A stretch of DNA of 7,334 nt from an uncultured Bacilli bacterium. Lineage in GTDB: Bacteria; Bacillota_I; Bacilli_A; RF39; UBA660. Under the pieces are notes generated by a model that saw only the letters and a list, made by a program, of their open reading frames with translations, made no database searches and had not been told where the DNA came from. The translations under genes were made by a program, and so were the position numbers. The stretch lies in the NCBI GenBank assembly GCA_944371545.1, contig CALVXT010000064.1, positions 1 through 7,334 of the forward strand, written 5' to 3'. How positions within the stretch are numbered: the first letter of the stretch is position 1; each line of letters starts with the position of its first letter. Shown in pieces: positions 1 to 4,754 of this stretch.

Positions 1-16
1 TTTTAAATAGATTTTT

Positions 17-75
17 TAGAGACATTTTTATTGAAAAACGTCATTCTAAATAGAGACATTTTTACTGAAAAGTCA
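17..75. repeat. Pair of imperfect direct repeats, possible mobile-element end
   Basis: The sequence GAGACATTTTTAYTGAAAA occurs twice, at 19-37 and 53-71, exactly 34 bases apart, each preceded by TA and followed shortly by GTCA (40-43 and 72-75). The only difference in the 19-base core is T or C at the Y. The flanks drift, so this looks like two related binding sites rather than a recent tandem duplication. Spaced multiple repeats near an end are typical of IS21-family termini, and the segment ends in TCACA, compatible with a terminal CA. No transposase is visible because the window starts here. A pair of operator sites upstream of the next gene is the main alternative. Confidence 0.5.
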
Positions 76-95
76 CAATATAAAATATAAGCAAA

Positions 96-124
96 TTTAC
101 AAAGAAAAAGGAATATGGTATACT
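96..124 (+). promoter_or_regulatory. Sigma-A promoter for the Bax inhibitor-like gene
   Basis: TTTACA (96-101) and TATACT (119-124) are separated by 17 bases, and the -10 is extended by TGG (116-118). Each hexamer is one base from consensus and the spacing is optimal. Transcription should start near 131, giving a leader of about 20 bases that carries the strong ribosome site AAAGGGAGG (136-144), 7 bases before the TTG start at 152. This is the strongest promoter by eye in the window and lies just downstream of the repeat pair. Confidence 0.75.
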
Positions 125-151
125 ATGAACTAAGGAAAGGGAGGAAAAAAT

Positions 152-802
152 TTGAATAATCAAACAATGGCCAAGACTTTTGGCTGGATGTTTATCGGAA
201 TGTTAGTAACATTTTTAACTGGCTATGTGATTTTTATGAATCCAAACATGTTATTAAATGTTATGAGTACAACAGGTTTAATACTTATTATTATAATCGA
301 ATTTGCTTTAGTCTTATTTTTTACAGCTAAAATCACAAAGATGAAACCAATTACAGCTAAAATAAACTTTTTACTGTATTCATTTGTAAATGGTTTAACA
401 TTTTCAAGTATCTTCATCTTATATGAAATGACATCCGTTATGTTTGTTTTTTTAATAACAGCAGTTTTGTTTGCTATAATGGCTGCAATTGGAGCATTTA
501 CAAAGATTGATTTAACAAAATTAGGGACTTATTTATTAATGGCTTTATTTGGAGTAATTCTTTGTATGATAGTAAATATATTTTTAAATAGTTCATCATT
601 TGATTTAATTATTTCAATTTTAACTGTCTTAGTATTTATAGGATTAACAGCATATGATGTTCAAAGAATAAAAAGAGTAATTGAAAGAAATCCTTTTGCT
701 GAAGACAATGTAGCTATTTTTGGTGCCTTTGAACTTTATTTAGATTATATTAACATATTTTTACATTTGTTAAATCTTTTTGGAAATAATAATGATAATT
801 AA
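152..802 (+). CDS. Bax inhibitor-1/YccA (YetJ-like) family membrane protein
   Basis: This is an integral membrane protein of 216 residues, the usual size for bacterial BI-1 (TMBIM) proteins such as Bacillus YetJ, a pH-dependent calcium leak channel. Hydrophobic segments lie near residues 11-29, 40-58, 69-90, 93-113, 126-146, 150-168 and 190-209, matching the seven-helix fold. Family signatures are present: YSFVNGLTFSSIF in the third helix (76-88), GLTAYDVQRIK (164-174) and ELYLDYINIFLHLL (194-207). Asp169 and Asp198 probably correspond to the di-aspartyl pH sensor. The TTG start is supported by AAAGGGAGG seven bases upstream. The gene has its own promoter and a terminator overlapping its stop codon, so it is monocistronic. 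Family assignment is confident. Channel activity is inferred from homologues. Confidence 0.9.
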   Translation: MNNQTMAKTFGWMFIGMLVTFLTGYVIFMNPNMLLNVMSTTGLILIIIIEFALVLFFTAKITKMKPITAKINFLLYSFVNGLTFSSIFILYEMTSVMFVFLITAVLFAIMAAIGAFTKIDLTKLGTYLLMALFGVILCMIVNIFLNSSSFDLIISILTVLVFIGLTAYDVQRIKRVIERNPFAEDNVAIFGAFELYLDYINIFLHLLNLFGNNNDN

Positions 803-828
803 GAAGGATAGCAATAACCTTCTTTTTT
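801..828 (+). terminator. Intrinsic terminator of the Bax inhibitor-like gene
   Basis: AAGAAGG (801-807) pairs with CCTTCTT (818-824) around a 10-base loop, and six T run from 823 to 828. The left arm begins inside the TAA stop codon (800-802), so the hairpin directly abuts the coding region. Confidence 0.7.
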
Positions 829-880
829 GATTAATGTTATTTGAAATAAAAATATTTTTTCAAAGAAAGAAATTACACCC

Positions 881-1657
881 ATGAATATCTTTTCAAAACA
901 TTTTTCTTTTGATACAATAATATTAGGTGGTAGTATGATTTACTTATTCTTTCTTTATCACACTTTACTATTTATAGATTGTCATTTTCTTTTTAAAAAA
1001 AGGATGCGTAAAAGCAGTGTGATTTTAGGCATAATCAACTTATTAACGATTATTGTTAATTTAATTGAATGGTGGGGATTATTTGAAAATAAAACAGTTT
1101 CTTCGGTAGTTTATTTTGGACGTATGCTTTCTAACAATTTCTTTTTTACTTTTCTTTCAATTTTAACCAATATTATTTTAATTGTTTTATATTTTGAAAC
1201 AATAAAGAAAGCTGAAAAAAAACAAAAACAGAATAAAATTTTAAAAGCTATATTACATACTTTATCGATAATTGAAATAATTTTCTTTACCTCAGTATTA
1301 TTTTCTAAAAATGCAGACTTTATTTTATTTATCTATATAGTGGGGGCATTTATTTATATATTAAAACGTTATATAAAAAATCAAAAAAATTATCTTCTTG
1401 CTTCCTTACTGATTCTATTGATTTTTAGTTGGTATTCATATGGAACTTATGAAGGTGCTGCTAGACTTCAAATAGCCTTGGTAGGATATCCAACAAACGC
1501 TTACGAAATGGGATTAGAAGAGCAAAAGTATTATCAAGAAAAAAACAGTCGTAAATATGTTCCAATTAAACAAGTGGAAATTGTTGATGGAGATATGGGG
1601 ATAATAGAAGTTAAAAATTATTTGTTTTTAAAATTTGGAACCTATGAAAAATATTAG
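881..1657 (+). CDS. Unrecognised six-TM protein with exposed C-terminal domain
   Basis: I do not recognise the family. The 258-residue product has six likely membrane helices near residues 12-33, 46-66, 86-106, 122-142, 146-162 and 170-186. The loops at 39-44 (KKRMRK), 109-121 (Lys-rich) and 163-170 are strongly basic. By the positive-inside rule they are cytoplasmic, which places the N-terminus and the soluble last ~70 residues (187-258) outside. That tail contains GYPTNAYEMGLEEQKYY (202-218) and a short beta-like segment, and looks more conserved in character than the bland helices. The ribosome site is weak (AAAGAAAG, 862-869), and the inverted repeat TTTGAAA/TTTCAAA (840-846, 858-864) lies just ahead. 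Only a weak promoter candidate exists (TTGATT, 827-832). The gene ends in a terminator containing its stop codon. The reading frame is convincing and the function is unknown. Confidence 0.8.
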   Translation: MNIFSKHFSFDTIILGGSMIYLFFLYHTLLFIDCHFLFKKRMRKSSVILGIINLLTIIVNLIEWWGLFENKTVSSVVYFGRMLSNNFFFTFLSILTNIILIVLYFETIKKAEKKQKQNKILKAILHTLSIIEIIFFTSVLFSKNADFILFIYIVGAFIYILKRYIKNQKNYLLASLLILLIFSWYSYGTYEGAARLQIALVGYPTNAYEMGLEEQKYYQEKNSRKYVPIKQVEIVDGDMGIIEVKNYLFLKFGTYEKY

Positions 1658-1666
1658 GTTCTTTTT
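1637..1666 (+). terminator. Intrinsic terminator overlapping the 3' end of the six-TM gene
   Basis: GAACCTA (1638-1644) pairs with TAGGTTC (1655-1661), followed by five T (1662-1666). The right arm begins with the TAG stop codon itself, and the left arm encodes the last residues, so the coding sequence and hairpin are superimposed. Confidence 0.75.
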
Positions 1667-1668
1667 AG

Positions 1669-1693
1669 TGCAAATAAACGTTTGCATTTTTTT
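1669..1693 (+). terminator. Second, tandem intrinsic terminator
   Basis: TGCAAA (1669-1674) pairs with TTTGCA (1681-1686) around TAAACG, followed by seven T (1687-1693). It lies 2 bases after the first terminator and would catch read-through into the radical SAM gene. Its right arm also supplies the -35 element of the next promoter. Confidence 0.65.
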
Positions 1694-1710
1694 CTTAAAA
1701 TCGTTATAAT
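1682..1710 (+). promoter_or_regulatory. Sigma-A promoter for the radical SAM gene
   Basis: TTGCAT (1682-1687) and a perfect TATAAT (1705-1710) are separated by 17 bases. The -35 lies in the right arm and first T of the preceding terminator. Transcription should begin near 1717, leaving a leader of about 24 bases with the ribosome site AAGGGGG (1726-1732), 8 bases before the ATG at 1741. Confidence 0.75.
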
Positions 1711-1740
1711 AAAAATGTAAAAATTAAGGGGGCAAACATC

Positions 1741-2628
1741 ATGGAAGTAATAAAGACAAAAACGATAATGACCAAGTCAGATCAAGGAAATCGATGGTTT
1801 GGCGTTGATTATCATATGAATCTTTACAAAGGGTGTCCAATGGGCTGCATTTATTGTGATTCAAGATGTGAATCTTATCATATTGAAAATTTTGATGAAG
1901 TTCGAATTAAAGAAAACGCTTTACAAATATTAGAAGAAGAATTAAAAAGTAAAGGATTAAAAGGCGTGGTTTCTTTTGGTTCGCTATCAGACCCATACAA
2001 TCCAGAAGAAGAACATCTAGAATTAACGAGAAACGCCTTAAAACTTATTGCTAAATATGGATTCGGAGTATCGATTGATACAAAAAGTGATTTGATTTTA
2101 AGAGATTTAGATTTATTAAAAGAAATAGAAAAAAACAATAGTGTTATTATCAAAATTTCTATTACCACGTATGATAATGAATTAGCAAAAAAAATTGAAC
2201 CAAATGTAATTTCATCAACAAAAAGATTTGGCGTATTAAAAAAATTAAGAGAAAATGGTATTTATGCGGGAGTTTTAATGACTCCGGTTCTTCCATTTCT
2301 AACGGATACAGAAGATAATATTTTAAATATGATTGTAAAAAGTAAAGAAGCGGATGCAAAATTTATTTATACAAGGATGGGAATGACTCTAAAAACCAAT
2401 CAAAGAGACTATTATTATAAGGCATTAGATATTTTGTACCCAGGCTTAAAAGAAGATTATATGGCAGTATATGGTAAAAAAAACATTTGTAATACTTTAC
2501 AATTTCGCCATTTAATGGAACTATTTTTAAAAAAGTGTAGTGAAAACCATATTTTAACAGAAATGGATGCAATTATTGCTGATTATAAAAAGGAAATTCC
2601 TCAAAATGAGCAAATGAGTTTGTTTTAA
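1741..2628 (+). CDS. Radical SAM protein, SplB-like (COG1533) family
   Basis: This 295-residue enzyme carries the radical SAM cluster motif CPMGCIYC, with Cys32, Cys36 and Cys39 positioned to bind a [4Fe-4S] cluster that cleaves S-adenosylmethionine. COG1533 landmarks follow in order: GSLSDPYNPEEEHLELTR (80-97), TKSDLILRDLDLL (114-126), ISITTYDNELAKKIEPN (139-155) and GVLMTPVLPFLTD (177-189). The family includes spore photoproduct lyase, but that enzyme's hydrogen-donor Cys, about 43 residues after the cluster, is absent here: no Cys occurs between 43 and 250. It is therefore a relative whose substrate I cannot name. The last five residues, QMSLF (291-295), closely match the bacterial sliding-clamp binding consensus QL(S/D)LF, suggesting work on DNA. 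It has its own strong promoter and terminator. Family is confident, role inferred. Confidence 0.9.
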   Translation: MEVIKTKTIMTKSDQGNRWFGVDYHMNLYKGCPMGCIYCDSRCESYHIENFDEVRIKENALQILEEELKSKGLKGVVSFGSLSDPYNPEEEHLELTRNALKLIAKYGFGVSIDTKSDLILRDLDLLKEIEKNNSVIIKISITTYDNELAKKIEPNVISSTKRFGVLKKLRENGIYAGVLMTPVLPFLTDTEDNILNMIVKSKEADAKFIYTRMGMTLKTNQRDYYYKALDILYPGLKEDYMAVYGKKNICNTLQFRHLMELFLKKCSENHILTEMDAIIADYKKEIPQNEQMSLF

Positions 2629-2656
2629 AAAATATACAAAAAAGTATATTTTTTTT
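2627..2656 (+). terminator. Intrinsic terminator of the radical SAM gene
   Basis: AAAAAATATAC (2627-2637) and GTATATTTTTT (2644-2654) form an 11-bp perfect A/T-rich arm pair around six A, with eight T at 2649-2656. The left arm starts inside the TAA stop codon (2626-2628). Confidence 0.75.
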
Positions 2657-2672
2657 AATTTAGACCATACTA
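2644..2672 (+). promoter_or_regulatory. Candidate sporulation-sigma promoter for the coat operon
   Basis: GTATA (2644-2648) and CATACTA (2666-2672) are 17 bases apart and fit the Bacillus sigma-G consensus (GHATR, CATNHTA) at every position. The same bases also approximate sigma-E: GTATATT then CATACTAA at 15-base spacing, with about one and two mismatches. A sigma-A reading is poor (CATACT with no good -35). The -35 lies in the right arm of the preceding terminator. Transcription would start near 2679, leaving a very short leader with GGTGAT before the ATG at 2689. The match rests on short motifs and on the coat genes downstream. Confidence 0.4.
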
Positions 2673-2688
2673 AATATGGGTGATAAAT

Positions 2689-2871
2689 ATGAGTGAAAAA
2701 GAATTATTATATGTTGAAGATGCTTTAAGTCATCTAGAATATTTTAAAAGACATTTATGCATTAATAAAGAATGTATAACAGAAACAAAAGAAGTTAATT
2801 TGTTAAAGAAAATAGAAAAGAAAACAGACTCATTATATCAAGATTTTTATAATGAGTTGAAAGGAGAATAA
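2689..2871 (+). CDS. Small helical protein, probable spore-coat partner of CotF-like protein
   Basis: The start is placed at ATG 2689 (60 residues). An in-frame GTG at 2680 would add three residues, but it forms part of the Shine-Dalgarno GGTGAT (2679-2684), which sits 4 bases before the ATG. The protein is two amphipathic helices (about 2-25 and 33-58), opening SEKELLYVEDALSHLEYF. From memory, clostridial genomes contain similar short proteins with an ELxYxEDALxH-type opening directly upstream of CotF-family coat genes, probably a half-ferritin-like helical hairpin. There is no signal peptide or membrane segment. Its stop is 2 bases before the next ATG, and the next gene's ribosome site (AAAGGAG, 2860-2866) lies inside this gene, so the two are probably translationally coupled. 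A single Cys pair (Cys24, Cys29) might crosslink, which is speculation. Confidence 0.75.
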   Translation: MSEKELLYVEDALSHLEYFKRHLCINKECITETKEVNLLKKIEKKTDSLYQDFYNELKGE

Positions 2872-2873
2872 CT

Positions 2874-3131
2874 ATGGATAATAAAACAATGTTAGAAGGT
2901 ATTCTTTGGGATTTAAAATGTCTATCAGACTTATTTATGCATGGTTCCATCGAATCGGCAATACCATCATTACATAAAACGTTTAAAGATGCATTAAATG
3001 AAGTTTTAACCTTACAAAATGAATTATATAATTTAATGAGTGAGGAAGGAATGTACACAGTATCAAATGTAGCTGAGACAAAAATTACCAAAACCAAAAA
3101 TAAATTTGAACCAACTTTAGAAGAAGCATAA
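2874..3131 (+). CDS. CotF-family spore coat protein
   Basis: This 85-residue helical protein matches the Coat F domain, found in outer spore coat proteins of Bacillota. The diagnostic pattern is MLEGILWDLKCLSDLFMHGSI near 6-26, with the HGSIES box (23-28), followed by F-x2-ALNEVLTLQNELYNLM (37-55) and G-x-Y (59-61). The terminal ETKITKTKNKF (68-78) resembles the Q-x-I-x3-KxKF ending of clostridial members. The usual Trp before Tyr in the GWY motif is Met60 here. There is no export signal, as expected for a protein made in the mother cell and assembled on the spore. It is the second gene of a two-gene operon and is closed by a strong terminator. The family call is from recognition of pattern, not an alignment. 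It implies a spore-forming organism or a relic of one. Confidence 0.85.
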   Translation: MDNKTMLEGILWDLKCLSDLFMHGSIESAIPSLHKTFKDALNEVLTLQNELYNLMSEEGMYTVSNVAETKITKTKNKFEPTLEEA

Positions 3132-3140
3132 TAGGAAAAG

Positions 3141-3171
3141 TAGCTTGGATGATAAATCCAGGCTATTTTTT
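3141..3171 (+). terminator. Intrinsic terminator of the coat operon
   Basis: TAGCTTGGAT (3141-3150) pairs over 10 bp (one G-T wobble) with ATCCAGGCTA (3156-3165) around GATAA, followed by six T (3166-3171). It is the most stable-looking hairpin in the window and lies 9 bases after the stop codon, unlike the other terminators, which overlap theirs. Confidence 0.85.
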
Positions 3172-3253
3172 AAAAACTTATAATGACTATTTCATATAAA
3201 ATTCACAGAAATTACATATATCATGTCTAAAATAAAATAGAGTGGTGAAAAAC

Positions 3254-3379
3254 ATGAAAGAAAAAGTAAAAAGTTTTTTAGTTTGCGCAATTTCTTTACT
3301 CGCAATATTGGGAGTTATTTTCATCATGTCTACAAATATTAATCAAAGTATTGCAGAAAAATCTAGTATTTCTAGATAA
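3254..3379 (+). CDS. 41-residue single-TM mini-protein
   Basis: A short open frame starts at ATG 3254 after GGTGA (3244-3248) and ends in TAA at 3377-3379. The product opens with a basic segment, MKEKVKS, followed by a hydrophobic stretch of about 18 residues (8-25) containing Cys11, then a polar tail of 16 residues ending in SSISR. This is the layout of a small bitopic membrane protein with its C-terminus outside. It could also be an uncleaved signal peptide, or a lipoprotein-like remnant without a proper lipobox. It lies between the coat operon terminator and the thioredoxin promoter, and its stop codon overlaps an inverted repeat. No family is recognised and no clear promoter was found. 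The start, ribosome site and classic hydrophobic pattern make it more likely real than chance. Confidence 0.5.
   Translation: MKEKVKSFLVCAISLLAILGVIFIMSTNINQSIAEKSSISR
3361..3377. promoter_or_regulatory. Palindrome at the -35 region of the thioredoxin promoter
   Basis: ATCTAG-TATTT-CTAGAT is a perfect inverted repeat with 6-base arms and a 5-base spacer. It sits 9 bases upstream of the -10 element TATAAT (3387-3392), covering where a -35 would be. It could be an operator. It could also act as a weak hairpin at the end of the mini-gene, although only four T follow. Confidence 0.35.
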
Positions 3380-3383
3380 CTTT

Positions 3384-3392
3384 TGCTATAAT
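3384..3392 (+). promoter_or_regulatory. Extended -10 promoter for the thioredoxin gene
   Basis: TGC followed by a perfect TATAAT (3387-3392) is an extended -10 element. No -35 of quality lies 16-18 bases upstream, and that zone is instead occupied by the palindrome. Transcription would begin near 3399. The ribosome site is within AAGGGAAGTGAG (3398-3409), just before the ATG at 3414. Confidence 0.6.
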
Positions 3393-3413
3393 AAACCAAG
3401 GGAAGTGAGTTAA

Positions 3414-4112
3414 ATGAAAAAAAACAAATTTTTACTTTTAGTCGCAAGTTTTTTAGCGGTTTTATTTATAGCACCAACACATGCAAATGCCGACACTGTT
3501 AATGTCTATTTCTTTAGAAGTTCAACATGTCCACATTGTCAAGCAGCACAAGAATTTTTTTCAGAATTACAAGAAGATGAAGAATATAAAGATTTATTCG
3601 TAGTTAAAGATTTTGAAGTAAGTTCAGTAAAAAATTCAAATTTAATGACTGATGCTGCAGAAATTATGGGAGATACAGCTTCTGGAGTCCCTTATATTGT
3701 AATTGGTGATCAATCATTCGTAGGATACTCAAGCTCAAGTGATGAGGAAATTAAAACGGCTATTAAAGAAACTTATGAGAACGAAAGCTTTGTTGATCCA
3801 CTTGCAGAATTAATGACAGATTTTGATTCAGGCAGTGATGATGGCTTAATTATAGTTGGTATTCTTGTTGCTGTTATAGCAGTAGTTGGCGTTGGACTAT
3901 TCTTTGCTAGAAAAGATACAGAAAAAATTGAAAAATCAATAGCAAGCGAAGAAAAGAAAGAAGAAGAAAAAAATGCCGAAGTAAAAGAAGAAGCAGTGAA
4001 AGAAGAAAAAACAGCTGTGAAAAAAAATACAAGCAAAAAAACAACTACAAAGAAAAATAATAATACAACGAAAAAAACAGCTGCCACAAAAAAGAAAAAA
4101 AAAAAAAAGTAA
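3414..4112 (+). CDS. Membrane-anchored extracytoplasmic thioredoxin-fold protein with Lys-rich tail
   Basis: This 232-residue protein probably forms or reduces disulfides outside the membrane. Residues 1-26 are a signal peptide (MKKNK, hydrophobic core, then THANA before Asp27). A compact thioredoxin fold follows, about 28-125, with the active site CPHC (Cys39, Cys42) and the cis-proline loop GVPYIVIG (91-98, Pro93). The CPHC dipeptide is as in DsbA, but the domain is too short for the DsbA helical insertion, so a thioredoxin or glutaredoxin-like relative fits better. A Ser/Asp linker leads to a membrane helix at 145-165. The remaining 67 residues should be cytoplasmic: first mixed Glu/Lys (168-200), then Lys/Thr/Asn with no acids (201-232), ending in seven lysines. 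A run of 14 A (4095-4108) encodes the end. It has its own promoter and converges with the DUF308-like gene. The fold is confident, the tail function unknown. Confidence 0.88.
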   Translation: MKKNKFLLLVASFLAVLFIAPTHANADTVNVYFFRSSTCPHCQAAQEFFSELQEDEEYKDLFVVKDFEVSSVKNSNLMTDAAEIMGDTASGVPYIVIGDQSFVGYSSSSDEEIKTAIKETYENESFVDPLAELMTDFDSGSDDGLIIVGILVAVIAVVGVGLFFARKDTEKIEKSIASEEKKEEEKNAEVKEEAVKEEKTAVKKNTSKKTTTKKNNNTTKKTAATKKKKKKK

Positions 4113-4156
4113 AAAAATAAAGAACTTTGATTTTTGCAAAAGTTCTTTATTTTTTT
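4111..4156. terminator. Shared bidirectional terminator between convergent genes
   Basis: AAAAAAATAAAGAACTTT (4111-4128) and its exact reverse complement (4139-4156) form an 18-bp perfect hairpin with a 10-base loop. The T run on the plus strand (4150-4156) and the A run on the left (4111-4117) make it work in both directions. It contains two bases of the plus-strand TAA stop (4110-4112) and the whole minus-strand stop (4147-4149). Confidence 0.88.
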
Positions 4157-4683
4157 GATACTCTTAAAAAATAATTAACAAGATCTATTAAAGAATAAAG
4201 GATTAAGATTACACCTAAAACCACTAAAACCACATTTTCAGCAAAAATAGAATAAATACCTAAAAGAATAAAGATAACCGCAACAATAATTTCTGTAATG
4301 TAAAGTTTTGGATGATTATTTTTGTAAAATGAAGCGTTCCCGAGTTTTGAAAGACCAGAAAAAATTAACCAAATTCCAGTTATAATTTGAATAGCGTTAG
4401 TTAAAAAACTAGCTAATAAAATAGTTAAAATCCCAATAATGATACTACTTACTCCGCTCATCATAACACGTGTATCATCCATATGAAATTGATTTTTAAT
4501 CTGGTAATAACGAATAAATTTAAAAATACCATACAAAGTTATTAAAATTCCTAAAACAATAAAAATAGAACTTAAAACTCCTTCCGCATTAAAGGTTAAA
4601 AAAATACCCAAAACTAAAAGTAAAAGAGAACCGATAGGAAAAGTTTCTTGATCCTTTTTATTATTTATAACAGTAACTTTCAT
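4147..4683 (-). CDS. DUF308/HdeD-like membrane protein
   Basis: The 178-residue product has six hydrophobic helices, near residues 17-32, 36-58, 74-93, 95-113, 128-148 and 150-172. They are arranged as three repeated hairpins, each with a Gly-rich first helix and an LGILITLYGIFKFI-like second helix (44-57; compare 157-170). This internal threefold pattern and the length fit the DUF308 family, which includes the Escherichia coli acid-resistance protein HdeD. The molecular function of the family is not settled. The N-terminal 16 residues are polar and cytoplasmic. ATG is supported by AAAGGAG, 4 bases upstream on the minus strand (4688-4694). It is read towards the thioredoxin gene and shares its terminator. 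The promoter is divergent from that of the coiled-coil gene. Family assignment rests on topology and repeat pattern, so is moderately sure. Confidence 0.75.
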   Translation of the reverse strand: MKVTVINNKKDQETFPIGSLLLLVLGIFLTFNAEGVLSSIFIVLGILITLYGIFKFIRYYQIKNQFHMDDTRVMMSGVSSIIIGILTILLASFLTNAIQIITGIWLIFSGLSKLGNASFYKNNHPKLYITEIIVAVIFILLGIYSIFAENVVLVVLGVILILYSLIDLVNYFLRVSKK

Positions 4684-4704
4684 AAATCTCCTTTCATGTT
4701 ACTT

Positions 4705-4733
4705 ATTATATCATTTTATAGAAATAAAATAAA
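4705..4733 (-). promoter_or_regulatory. Minus-strand promoter for the DUF308-like gene
   Basis: Read on the minus strand, TGATATAAT is a perfect -10 (4705-4710) with a TGn extension (4711-4713). A partial -35, TTTATT (4728-4733), lies 17 bases upstream. The predicted start, near 4698, lies just before the ribosome site at 4688-4694. Confidence 0.6.
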
Positions 4734-4736
4734 GAT

Positions 4737-4754
4737 TATGTTATAATGAACATA
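4737..4754 (+). promoter_or_regulatory. Extended -10 promoter inside a palindrome, coiled-coil gene
   Basis: TGT plus TATAAT (4739-4747) is an extended -10 with no good -35. It is enclosed by the inverted repeat TATGTT-ATAATG-AACATA (4737-4754), so a protein binding this dyad would cover the promoter directly. Transcription should start near 4754, which is the first ATG of the downstream gene. That makes the message leaderless unless translation begins at GTG 4775. Confidence 0.5.

Noticed and set aside
17..84. CRISPR array from the repeats at the left edge
   Set aside because: There are only two imperfect copies, the 13-15-base gaps are too short for spacers, and no cas gene is visible.
2680..2688. 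GTG at 2680 as start of the first coat-operon gene
   Set aside because: It overlaps the Shine-Dalgarno GGTGAT that serves the in-frame ATG at 2689, and no ribosome site lies before it.
1878..3097. Several minus-strand open frames opposite the radical SAM and coat genes
   Set aside because: They are antisense to well-supported genes, lack recognisable domains or start signals, and reflect the low stop frequency in the complementary frames.
3192..3222. Sigma-E-like promoter (TCATATA, CATATATC) ahead of the mini-gene
   Set aside because: The spacing is about 16 bases and several positions mismatch. In DNA this AT-rich such a match is easily chance.
3414..4112. True DsbA annotation for the CPHC protein
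   Set aside because: The active site resembles DsbA, but the roughly 100-residue domain lacks room for the helical insertion between active site and cis-proline.
3773..4139. Open frames on the minus strand opposite the thioredoxin tail
   Set aside because: They are Phe/Ser-rich mirrors of the Lys/Glu-rich coding strand, have no ribosome sites, and overlap a gene with clear domain evidence.
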